Part shown: positions 1 to 5,144 of the stretch, one piece after another
Position numbering within the stretch: position 1 is the stretch's first letter
How the letters are laid out: the number at the start of each line of letters is the position of its first letter
Assembly: GCA_002899795.1 (NCBI GenBank)
Contig: PPDG01000305.1
Span: 1 to 6,044, forward strand
Reading direction: 5' to 3'
Origin: Desulfobacteraceae bacterium
Lineage (GTDB): Bacteria > Desulfobacterota > Syntrophobacteria > BM002
DNA: 6,044 bases
Notes under the pieces: model-generated
Databases searched by the model: none
The model's input: the letters and a program-made list of their open reading frames with translations, nothing else
What the model was told of the DNA's origin: nothing
Program-made: the position numbers and the translations under genes

Positions 1-11
1 GGCAGGGGGCA

Positions 12-33
12 GTCCCGCGACTGAGCGCGGGAC
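12..33. repeat. GC-rich perfect hairpin
   Basis: GTCCCGCG (12-19) and CGCGGGAC (26-33) are perfect reverse complements separated by the 6-base loop ACTGAG, giving an 8-bp stem. No T run follows on either strand, so it is not a classical intrinsic terminator. It could still terminate or stabilise the 3' end of an upstream gene outside the window, or it could be part of the repeat tract that follows. Confidence 0.5.
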
Positions 34-45
34 AGGCAAGAAGAA

Positions 46-135
46 GACGGACGACAGACGACAGACGACAAAAGATCAAGGGCAGCAGGCAGAAGACAGC
101 GGACAGCAGACAGAGGACGGACGACAGACGACAGA
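46..135. repeat. GACGACA low-complexity repeat tract with a 20-bp direct repeat
   Basis: A purine-rich tract built from variants of GACGACA and GGACAGCAGACA. The 20-mer GACGGACGACAGACGACAGA occurs twice, at 46-65 and 116-135. The copies between them are degenerate, as expected of a tract evolving by slippage. The block as a whole spans roughly 36-150. I see no open frame, promoter or RNA gene in it, and its function is unknown. Confidence 0.6.
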
Positions 136-200
136 TGACAGAAGAAAGAGGGACAAAGCATAGAAAACCTACGGTACTGTTTTTAAAAACCTCCCAATGG

Positions 201-240
201 CTGACTTTAGTCACTTTAGCTCACTTTAGTTCATTTTAGG
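201..240. repeat. Four-copy 10-bp tandem repeat (TCACTTTAGT type)
   Basis: Four consecutive 10-mers in exact phase: CTGACTTTAG, TCACTTTAGC, TCACTTTAGT and TCATTTTAGG. The core TCA(C/T)TTTAG recurs as GTCATTTAG at 2483-2491 in the other gene-free region, suggesting a genome-wide repeat family. It lies 26 bases before the LapA-domain gene. The unit is close to one helical turn, so binding of a protein on one DNA face is conceivable, but nothing shows it. Confidence 0.6.
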
Positions 241-254
241 CATTTAACCCGAAG

Positions 255-260
255 AGGAAG
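255..260 (+). promoter_or_regulatory. Ribosome binding site that decides the start of the LapA-domain gene
   Basis: AGGAAG (within GAAGAGGAAG, 251-260) ends directly against an in-frame GTG at 261 but lies 6 bases before the ATG at 267. The spacing favours the ATG, making the GTG at 261 part of the leader. Confidence 0.6.
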
Positions 261-266
261 GTGGCA

Positions 267-488
267 ATGACTCCCAAACGAATTGTTTTCCTGGTTTTCG
301 GCTTGCTGTTTGCAACGTTCATTATTCAGAATTCTGAAGTGGTGCAGGTGAAGTTTCTCTTCTGGGGCACACAGGCATCTCGGGCTCTTATTCTGCTGGG
401 GGCTTTCATTCTGGGTATTATAGTGGGCTGGGTTTCTGGACGGGTGACGAAGAAAGGAGAATCGTCGCCGGCGAGCACTGGGAAATAA
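267..488 (+). CDS. Small membrane protein of the LapA-domain (DUF1049) family
   Basis: A 73-residue inner-membrane protein with two predicted helices. TM1 covers about residues 5-21 (RIVFLVFGLLFATFIIQ) and TM2 about 39-57. They are joined by a short segment with the family hallmark QNSEVVQVKFLFWG (21-34), and a basic, Ser-rich tail follows (59-73). The arrangement FxxQN...V.v.FlFW followed by a Gly-rich second helix is typical of LapA-domain proteins. In Escherichia coli the LapA/LapB pair acts in lipopolysaccharide assembly and control of LpxC, but many family members are small stand-alone proteins without an assigned role. No LapB-like TPR partner is visible here, so an LPS function is only possible. 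The ATG at 267 is chosen because AGGAAG sits 6 bases upstream; an in-frame GTG at 261 would add two residues. It is followed by the antiporter gene on the same strand after 108 bases. Confidence 0.85.
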   Translation: MTPKRIVFLVFGLLFATFIIQNSEVVQVKFLFWGTQASRALILLGAFILGIIVGWVSGRVTKKGESSPASTGK

Positions 489-596
489 CCTCTGACCAGT
501 TGTATCCAGTAGTAGAACCGAGCACGCCCATTGGCTCCTGACTCCTTTGCAATCAACACCAGGCTAAATGAGAGTCGCCCTTGGAGATAAACTCGT

Positions 597-2192
597 ATGG
601 GACTTGGCATTGAGGTGCAAGCATTGTGGCTGCTGATAATTGCAGCAGCCGTTGCCATGTTCACCAAATACATTCGGCTGCCGTACACTATCGCCTTGGT
701 AGTCGTAGGCATAGTGATGGGGGCACTTGATCTTCTGCCGCAGATGCTCCTGACCCCGGAATTGGTCTTTCATATCTTCTTGCCAATCCTCCTCTTTGAA
801 GCCGCATTTAACATAGACATACTTGATCTCCAGAAAAATGCTCGTTCCATTGCGATGTTAGCCTTGCCAGGTGTGCTTCTAGCCACCACTGTCACTGCTG
901 TTGTTACCTATTCCGGTTTTCAGTTGTGGAATGGAGGCCCAGACTTTTCCTGGGGACATGCGTTCCTTTTTGGTGCCATTGTCGCCGCCACCGATCCCAT
1001 CTCGGTCTTGGCTCTTTTCAAAGAACTTGGAGTGACTCGGCGGCTCTCGCTCATAATCGAGGGCGAGAGCATCTTCAATGACGGCGTGGCTGTGGTGCTT
1101 TTTGGAGTTCTTCTGGGAATAGCCCAAGGTGACGATTTCAATCTCCTCTCTGCTGGGCGCCAATTTGTGGTGAGCGTGGTTGGGGGAGGCGGGATCGGAG
1201 TGATCCTGGGCCTGGCCATGGCCAAGGTAATGAGTTTGGTGGATGACCATCTCATTGAGATCACTTTGACCACTATTCTCGCTTTCAGTGCTTACCTGCT
1301 AGCAGAGCACTTGCACATTTCCGGGGTGATGGCGGTCATAGGGGCTGGTTTAATGACCGGTAATTACGGTACTCGGTGGGCCATGTCACCCACGACCCGA
1401 GTTTCAGTGAGCGATTTCTGGGAATATGCAGCCTTTCTGGTAAATTCCGTTCTGTTTCTCATGATCGGCATAGAAGTGAAAATAGTTCACTTTGGGCCAC
1501 TTTGGGTAGCTGTGCTGCTGGCGGTGGCGGCCATGATTTGTGGGCGAGCCGCAGCAGTGTTTTGCACTGCGCCCCTGATTGGTAAAGTGGATAAGCCCCT
1601 ACCTGGAAGCTGGCAGGGAGTGCTTTTCTGGGGCGGTATTCGGGGAGCCATTTGCATGGTACTCGCTTTGAGTTTGCCCATAGACCTGCCCCTACGCCAG
1701 CTTTTGATGGCCATGATTTTTGCGGTGGTGATTTTTACCCTGCTGGTCCAAGGATTGAGCCTTAAGATGGTGCTCCACAAGCTCGGGCTGATTCGAGGCG
1801 ATTCTCAACAATCTTATGAAACAAGTAAAGGTGAAGTCTTCGCCGTAGGCCGAGTGCAGTTGGAGTTGGAGCAAATGGTTGGCCGCGGGCTTCTGTCCCA
1901 AAGCAACTACGAGCTCTTGGCACCGCGTTTGCAAGATCGAGTGAAGGAACTGCATGCGGATTTGGAGGAAGCTGCCGCCGAGCATCAAAATGCGGTTGCC
2001 GAGGAATTGGACCTGGCGGAAGAACGGTTACTCCATGCTGAAAAGGACGGAATCAAGGAGGCTTACCTGGCGGGGATTATCTCGGAAAAAGTCATGAAAA
2101 AACTTCTGAGTCAAGTTGACGAGAGATTCTTTTTTTTAGAGATATCAACAAAAAAACGTGGTGCTTCAACTGATCCCAAGGAGAGTGAATGA
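597..2192 (+). CDS. CPA1-family Na+(K+)/H+ antiporter, NhaP type
   Basis: A 531-residue cation/proton exchanger of the inner membrane. Residues 1 to about 395 form the transporter core, with roughly 12 hydrophobic helices. Diagnostic motifs are LLFEAAFNID (65-74, Glu68), ATDPISVLALF (131-141, Thr132-Asp133), EGESIFNDGVAVVLF (155-169, Asn161-Asp162) and FWGGIRGAICMVLALSLP (344-361, Arg349). The Asn-Asp pair and the TD pair match the ion-binding residues of archaeal NhaP exchangers, so the protein should be active. The roughly 135-residue tail (397-531) is cytosolic, helical and charged, probably a regulatory or dimerisation extension. The ion (Na+, Li+ or K+) cannot be told from sequence. The start is supported by GGAG at 583-586, 10 bases before the ATG. 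Its stop overlaps the next gene's start. A T8 tract (2130-2137) and an A7 tract (2150-2156) lie near the 3' end. Confidence 0.93.
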   Translation: MGLGIEVQALWLLIIAAAVAMFTKYIRLPYTIALVVVGIVMGALDLLPQMLLTPELVFHIFLPILLFEAAFNIDILDLQKNARSIAMLALPGVLLATTVTAVVTYSGFQLWNGGPDFSWGHAFLFGAIVAATDPISVLALFKELGVTRRLSLIIEGESIFNDGVAVVLFGVLLGIAQGDDFNLLSAGRQFVVSVVGGGGIGVILGLAMAKVMSLVDDHLIEITLTTILAFSAYLLAEHLHISGVMAVIGAGLMTGNYGTRWAMSPTTRVSVSDFWEYAAFLVNSVLFLMIGIEVKIVHFGPLWVAVLLAVAAMICGRAAAVFCTAPLIGKVDKPLPGSWQGVLFWGGIRGAICMVLALSLPIDLPLRQLLMAMIFAVVIFTLLVQGLSLKMVLHKLGLIRGDSQQSYETSKGEVFAVGRVQLELEQMVGRGLLSQSNYELLAPRLQDRVKELHADLEEAAAEHQNAVAEELDLAEERLLHAEKDGIKEAYLAGIISEKVMKKLLSQVDERFFFLEISTKKRGASTDPKESE

Positions 2193-2362
2193 CGGGAAAC
2201 GAGAAACTGCTGAAGGCTTGGGATCAGCTCGTACGAACGCTGAGCCAGAAGGAAGGGTTGAGCGGCGATCAGGCAGTCGCGCATGTGAAAAAGCATTTTC
2301 CTGAGCTCTACGAGCTTTATAAGGAAGCGCAGAGACAAAAAAGAGTCAAAACCTCAGACTAG
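2189..2362 (+). CDS. Small hypothetical protein, translationally coupled to the antiporter
   Basis: A 57-residue soluble, charged protein that I do not recognise. It begins MTGNEKLLKAWDQL and ends QRQKRVKTSD. It has no transmembrane segment, no cysteine and a high Lys/Glu/Gln content. Two helices are likely, about residues 5-20 and 27-52, the first with Leu at 7, 8 and 14. Evidence for a real gene: the ATG at 2189 overlaps the antiporter TGA in an ATGA arrangement, and AAGGAG (2178-2183) lies 5 bases upstream, an almost ideal Shine-Dalgarno. This suggests it is made in step with the antiporter and may bind its cytosolic tail or act beside it, which is inference from position only. The frame is short, so chance occurrence cannot be excluded, but site quality and coupling argue against that. 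No terminator with a T run follows. Confidence 0.65.
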   Translation: MTGNEKLLKAWDQLVRTLSQKEGLSGDQAVAHVKKHFPELYELYKEAQRQKRVKTSD

Positions 2363-2572
2363 CTTATCCCTCCATTTCGCATGGCGCCATAGAGCGCATG
2401 CCCTAACTAGGTACTAGGCAGTAAGCACTAGGCACCATTGAGTTACTAAGCTCCGCTCAATTGCGCTTGGCTGTCTCTCATAGTCATTTAGCCACTAAAA
2501 GTTGCTGTCACTACACTTCGCTGTCATTATGCCTTCGGCGTCATTTCTGGACAGTAGTGCCTAGTAGACCCT
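2363..2572. other. Gene-free stretch of decayed short repeats
   Basis: No open frame with a plausible start is visible. The stretch contains a 10-bp palindrome ATGGCGCCAT (2381-2390), two direct copies of ACTAGGCA (2413-2420, 2427-2434) and their inverted copy TGCCTAGT (2558-2565). A degenerate tandem repeat of about 17 bases runs through 2504-2550: GCTGTCACTACACTTC, then GCTGTCATTATGCCTTCG, then GCGTCATTTCTGG. No T-tailed hairpin was seen, so the 3' end of the antiporter transcript is not marked by an obvious terminator. Confidence 0.5.
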
Positions 2573-2754
2573 AGCCCCGACATTTCATGAATTGCTGTCG
2601 CGAGACCGCGAAGATGGGCGTGACACCGGGCAACCGCAGGGTGTTGGTTCCGAGGCGTACCTGAACGGTACGTCGCAGGGGCCGACACCCGAGGACGCCA
2701 GGAAGGACGTCCATATCCGTGGTCGCAGCAAGTGATTCATGAAATGTCGGGGCT
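2573..2754 (+). repeat. 182-bp palindromic element with 20-bp terminal inverted repeats and nested stems
   Basis: AGCCCCGACATTTCATGAAT (2573-2592) is the exact reverse complement of 2735-2754. Inside it are further paired segments. TGCTG (2593-2597) pairs with CAGCA (2726-2730). ATGGGCGT (2614-2621) pairs with ACGTCCAT (2707-2714) with one G-U. A 13-bp stem, 2639-2651 with 2678-2690, has three G-U pairs. A GTACC-type hairpin, 2654-2661 with 2667-2674, has a 5-base loop. Each terminal arm also carries the palindrome TTCATGAA. There is no open frame inside, so it is not an autonomous insertion sequence. Candidates are a MITE-like mobile repeat, a dispersed structured repeat of the REP/BIME kind, or a structured RNA. 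I could not find an unambiguous target-site duplication. It sits just upstream of the protease gene, which it could influence. Confidence 0.75.
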
Positions 2755-2759
2755 TGCTC

Positions 2760-2788
2760 TCGACTCCACGAGACGAATGCAGTATCAT
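2760..2788 (+). promoter_or_regulatory. Possible sigma-70-like promoter of the M48 protease gene
   Basis: TCGACT (2760-2765, 4 of 6 to TTGACA) and TATCAT (2783-2788, 5 of 6 to TATAAT) are 17 bases apart. Transcription would then begin about 7 bases downstream, at or next to the ATG at 2796, which would give a leaderless or nearly leaderless message. This fits the lack of a ribosome binding site. Such matches arise easily by chance. Confidence 0.25.
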
Positions 2789-2795
2789 TTGCTCC

Positions 2796-4052
2796 ATGAA
2801 AGTGATTATTCTCATTATTTATCTGTTTTTTTTCAGTGTCTCCCTTGGACTCAAGTGGTTGAACATCAGGTACCTGAAAGAAAAAGGCGATCAAGTCCCT
2901 GCCGAATTCTCCACAGCCATTGATGCTGAGACCTTACGAAAAACCATATCATACACGGCTGAAAGCATCAGACTCAGTACTGTCTTGTCGCTGCTCAATA
3001 ACCTTGTCGTGATTGTTTTTCTGTTCGGGGGATTTATCACCATTTACGATGGCTGGGTCACTTCCCTCTCCAAATCCTTTGTCGTGCGGGGTGTGTTTTT
3101 CGTACTGGGTCTCATGTACGTTGGGACCATTTTCAGTATCCCCTTCAGTCTCTACAAGAATTTCAACATTGAGAACCGCTACGGCTTCAATACCATGACA
3201 GGTCGGCTCTGGCTGAGTGATTTACTGAAGTCAACCGTCATCTCCACCGTGCTCTCGACGCTTTTGGTTGCGGCTGCCCTTTTTCTTGTTCGTTTCAGCC
3301 CAGAGTGGTGGTGGCTGTGGGTATGGGCTGTTTTCCTGCTCTTTAGCATCTTTCTCATGTACATCTCGCCCTATGTTCTCGAACCGCTCTTTTTTAAATT
3401 TGAACCGGTGCAGACTGAAGGACTGGAAGCTGAGATCAGGGCTCTGGTTGAAAAAGTAGGGATCAAGGTGAAGAATATTTTTCAGGTGGATGCTTCCAGA
3501 CGTAGCCTCCACTCCAACGCTTACTTCTCAGGAATCGGCAGGGTAAAGCGGATCGTTCTTTTTGATACCCTTCTGGAAAGTATGACTCACCGGGAAATAT
3601 TGGCGGTCCTAGCCCACGAAGTGGGGCACTGGAAGAAGAAGCACGTGATGAAAAGGATCATCTTGACCGAGATAGTGGCCCTGGGAGCAATTTTCCTTGC
3701 TTATAAATTGCTTGGTTGGGAGGGGCTGCCAGGAATAATAGGGCTGGAGCAGGGTTCGTTCTACGTGCGAGTTTTCATACTTGGATTTCTCAGCTCGCTG
3801 TTACTGTTTCCCTTGACTCCAGCCCTGAGCCTTCTCTCCCGCAAGCATGAATGGCAAGCGGACAAATTTGCCTGTGAGCTCACTGGAAGACCGCTAGATT
3901 TGGCAGAGGCTTTGATAAAGCTTTCCAAGGAAAATCTGGCCAATCTCCACCCTCATCCCCTCTACGCTGCTTTTTACTACAGCCATCCACCAGTGGTGGA
4001 GCGAGTAAGGAGGCTGCAGGGAAAAGCCACTGCCGCAGCAGGCGACTCGTGA
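2796..4052 (+). CDS. Integral-membrane zinc metalloprotease, family M48 (Ste24/CAAX protease type)
   Basis: A 418-residue intramembrane protease. The N-terminal M48 domain covers about residues 20-200 and includes ENRYGFNTMT (126-135). The catalytic domain follows, with the zinc motif HEVGH (274-278, Glu275 catalytic) and the third ligand Glu352 in RKHEWQADKFA (349-359). The family motif SHPPVVERVRRL (396-407) is near the C terminus. About seven hydrophobic helices are seen (near 1-20, 63-83, 96-119, 145-167, 172-192, 288-305, 322-345), as in Ste24p. The eukaryotic enzyme cleaves prenylated CAAX proteins. Bacteria lack these, so membrane-protein quality control is a likelier role. All active-site residues are present. 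The ATG at 2796 is chosen because the protein then begins with a normal hydrophobic helix (MKVIILIIYL). The in-frame ATG at 2739 lies inside the palindromic element and would add 19 unrelated residues. No clear Shine-Dalgarno precedes either start. Confidence 0.92.
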   Translation: MKVIILIIYLFFFSVSLGLKWLNIRYLKEKGDQVPAEFSTAIDAETLRKTISYTAESIRLSTVLSLLNNLVVIVFLFGGFITIYDGWVTSLSKSFVVRGVFFVLGLMYVGTIFSIPFSLYKNFNIENRYGFNTMTGRLWLSDLLKSTVISTVLSTLLVAAALFLVRFSPEWWWLWVWAVFLLFSIFLMYISPYVLEPLFFKFEPVQTEGLEAEIRALVEKVGIKVKNIFQVDASRRSLHSNAYFSGIGRVKRIVLFDTLLESMTHREILAVLAHEVGHWKKKHVMKRIILTEIVALGAIFLAYKLLGWEGLPGIIGLEQGSFYVRVFILGFLSSLLLFPLTPALSLLSRKHEWQADKFACELTGRPLDLAEALIKLSKENLANLHPHPLYAAFYYSHPPVVERVRRLQGKATAAAGDS

Positions 4053-4062
4053 AAATGCTCCA

Positions 4063-4109
4063 GCTCGCCTGTGGCATAGGGTTCCCTTGGGGAAAATAAG
4101 TAGGCGAGC
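4063..4109. terminator. Inverted repeat between convergent genes, possible bidirectional terminator
   Basis: GCTCGCCT (4063-4070) is the exact reverse complement of AGGCGAGC (4102-4109). Nested between them is TTCCC-TTG-GGGAA (4082-4094). It lies 10 bases after the protease stop codon and before the end of the opposing 99-residue gene, where a shared terminator would be expected. Neither strand has a proper T run after the stem, so the call is weak. Confidence 0.35.
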
Positions 4110-4163
4110 GCATTCCCCGTCCAGCTTTAGAGAGACAGGGAGCTTCAATAATGCGGGCTTTTA

Positions 4164-4463
4164 TTACCAGGTCGCCTCGTGCTGATAATGTTGCCCCAGA
4201 TCAGCAAACGAGAAGCTATAAAATACCTTGTGGCCGTCGAAATCCAAAACCCTGAGATCATCCGTCTGCTTAACGTCTTTCATGATAACATCGAATTGCT
4301 GACCATATTTTTTCTTCACTAGGTCCAGTGGAACTTCATAGGCGATAAACTTCTTGATTCCCTTGAAATCAAGCTTTTCAACGAATTTTTCATCTCCAAA
4401 TGACTCGTAGGTGGTTAATATCAAAATGGGTCCAGTTCCTGTAAAAACTATTCCTGCTTTCAT
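4164..4463 (-). CDS. Conserved small cytosolic protein of unknown function (99 aa)
   Basis: This encodes 99 residues starting MKAGIVFTGTGPI. A hydrophobic start with a Gly-Thr-Gly turn (residues 4-18) suggests a first beta strand and loop. An alternating alpha/beta pattern follows, with conserved-looking blocks KGIKKFIAYEVP (34-45), KYGQQFDVIMKDVKQTDDLRV (52-72) and DFDGHKVF (74-81). I recognise the opening and the QTDDLRVLD(F/Y)DG block as a small family of uncharacterised proteins, chiefly from sulfate-reducing Desulfobacterota, as far as I can recall. No catalytic motif or function is assigned. There is no transmembrane helix or signal peptide. AAAGGAGG (4479-4472 read on the - strand) lies 8 bases before the ATG, one of the best ribosome binding sites in the window, so strong expression is likely. 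An in-frame GTG at 4472 overlaps that site and is rejected. It is the last gene of a probable three-gene operon. Confidence 0.8.
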   Translation of the reverse strand: MKAGIVFTGTGPILILTTYESFGDEKFVEKLDFKGIKKFIAYEVPLDLVKKKYGQQFDVIMKDVKQTDDLRVLDFDGHKVFYSFSFADLGQHYQHEATW

Positions 4464-4487
4464 TACACACACCTCCTTTGTCCGTTC

Positions 4488-4511
4488 TCCCCACTGACTG
4501 CTTCGTGGGAA
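4488..4511 (-). terminator. Short hairpin between the RsbRD-like gene and the 99-aa gene
   Basis: On the - strand TTCCCAC (4511-4505) can pair with GTGGGGA (4494-4488): seven pairs including one U-G, with a 10-base loop. It directly follows the stop codon of the upstream gene and lies just before the strong ribosome binding site of the 99-residue gene. There is no T run, so it could be a weak terminator, an mRNA-processing stem, or chance. Confidence 0.3.
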
Positions 4512-5090
4512 CTAACCAAAACGTATCATTCCTTTGGTGAAACAAAGGGAGGGGAGTTTCGGCTCTTCGTATATTGGCTGTTCCAGCTTTTGCTTTGCTG
4601 CAATCGCTTCACTCAGCCTCTCAGGGTTACTTAGTGGGGCCTCATAGCCATATTTGCTTCGCAAACTTTCCTCATACCCTTCGCTCACATGCAGAACCGC
4701 ATGGTCGAAGAACCTCACCAACAAGAAAGAGGCTTCAACAATTTGGTTCAGGTTGAGGGCTGAGTCAGCTTCCCTGCTTGCCGCAATGAATGCCCACAGT
4801 CGCCTCTTGGTGAGATACAGAGCACTGATCACTTCCGGCAGCTCGAAACCTTGCAGGAGTCTCTCTCTGCCCAAATTTTTGTAGTGCTGTTGAACCTCAC
4901 CTTTCTCCCTATCTTCGTCGAGCCAATAGCTGAAGCGGCTGCAAACATCATAAATCCAATCATGCAAGATCTTCTCGTCTATCTTCTGGTATGAACGAGT
5001 TGATTGATGGAGCAACAACTCCCTTTTGATCTCTTTGGATAGTTGCAGAGCATTGGCTTCAATTAGATCAATTATCTTTTTGGTAAGCAC
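4512..5090 (-). CDS. RsbRD N-terminal-domain-like helical protein, second tandem paralogue (192 aa)
   Basis: An all-helical, soluble protein of 192 residues. Residues 1-143 align without gaps from about residue 15 to the protein encoded just upstream. Shared are SR(F/L)..WL..D.EKGEV..HY (51-70), the GR.R...GF.L.E.I.AL block (74-91), TKR..W (94-99) and RFFD.A (126-131). The pattern resembles the globin-like N-terminal domain of RsbR/RsbRD stressosome proteins (Pfam RsbRD_N), but with no STAS domain attached; this assignment is from memory of the family. The tail (145-192) is unique, Pro/Lys/Glu-rich and probably flexible. Start: a GTG at 5090 has GGAGG 6 bases upstream and aligns with the paralogue's first residue. 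The longer TTG-initiated frame from 5144 adds 18 residues and has only a weak ribosome binding site. It lies 54 bases after the upstream paralogue. Confidence 0.75.
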   Translation of the reverse strand: MLTKKIIDLIEANALQLSKEIKRELLLHQSTRSYQKIDEKILHDWIYDVCSRFSYWLDEDREKGEVQQHYKNLGRERLLQGFELPEVISALYLTKRRLWAFIAASREADSALNLNQIVEASFLLVRFFDHAVLHVSEGYEESLRSKYGYEAPLSNPERLSEAIAAKQKLEQPIYEEPKLPSLCFTKGMIRFG

Positions 5091-5144
5091 GATGCGCCTC
5101 CATACAGCTTTTTTCGGTATTTTAAGCAGTTTTTGCAGCTCCAA

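Noticed and set aside
326..712. Open frame on the - strand opposite the LapA-domain gene and antiporter start
   Set aside because: It is antisense to two well-supported genes, has a low-complexity composition, no family resemblance and no ribosome binding site that I can see.
879..1273. Two overlapping - strand frames opposite the antiporter
   Set aside because: They run antisense to the most conserved antiporter motifs; their open state is explained by codon bias of the sense gene.
2150..2192. Programmed -1 frameshift at A7 fusing the antiporter to the 57-residue protein
   Set aside because: The -1 frame after the A7 tract meets a TGA at 2171-2173, before the small gene begins, so no fusion would form.
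2573..2754. CRISPR array or insertion sequence
   Set aside because: There is no regularly spaced direct repeat with unique spacers and no transposase frame; the structure is a single inverted-repeat unit.
2739..2795. N-terminal extension of the protease from ATG 2739
   Set aside because: The 19 residues derive partly from the inverted-repeat arm, contain three Cys and a polar stretch before a normal first helix, and make the protein longer than expected.
2571..2894. 107-residue - strand frame covering the palindromic element
   Set aside because: A long palindrome tends to be open or closed symmetrically on both strands. The frame extends into the antisense of the protease gene and shows no recognisable domain.
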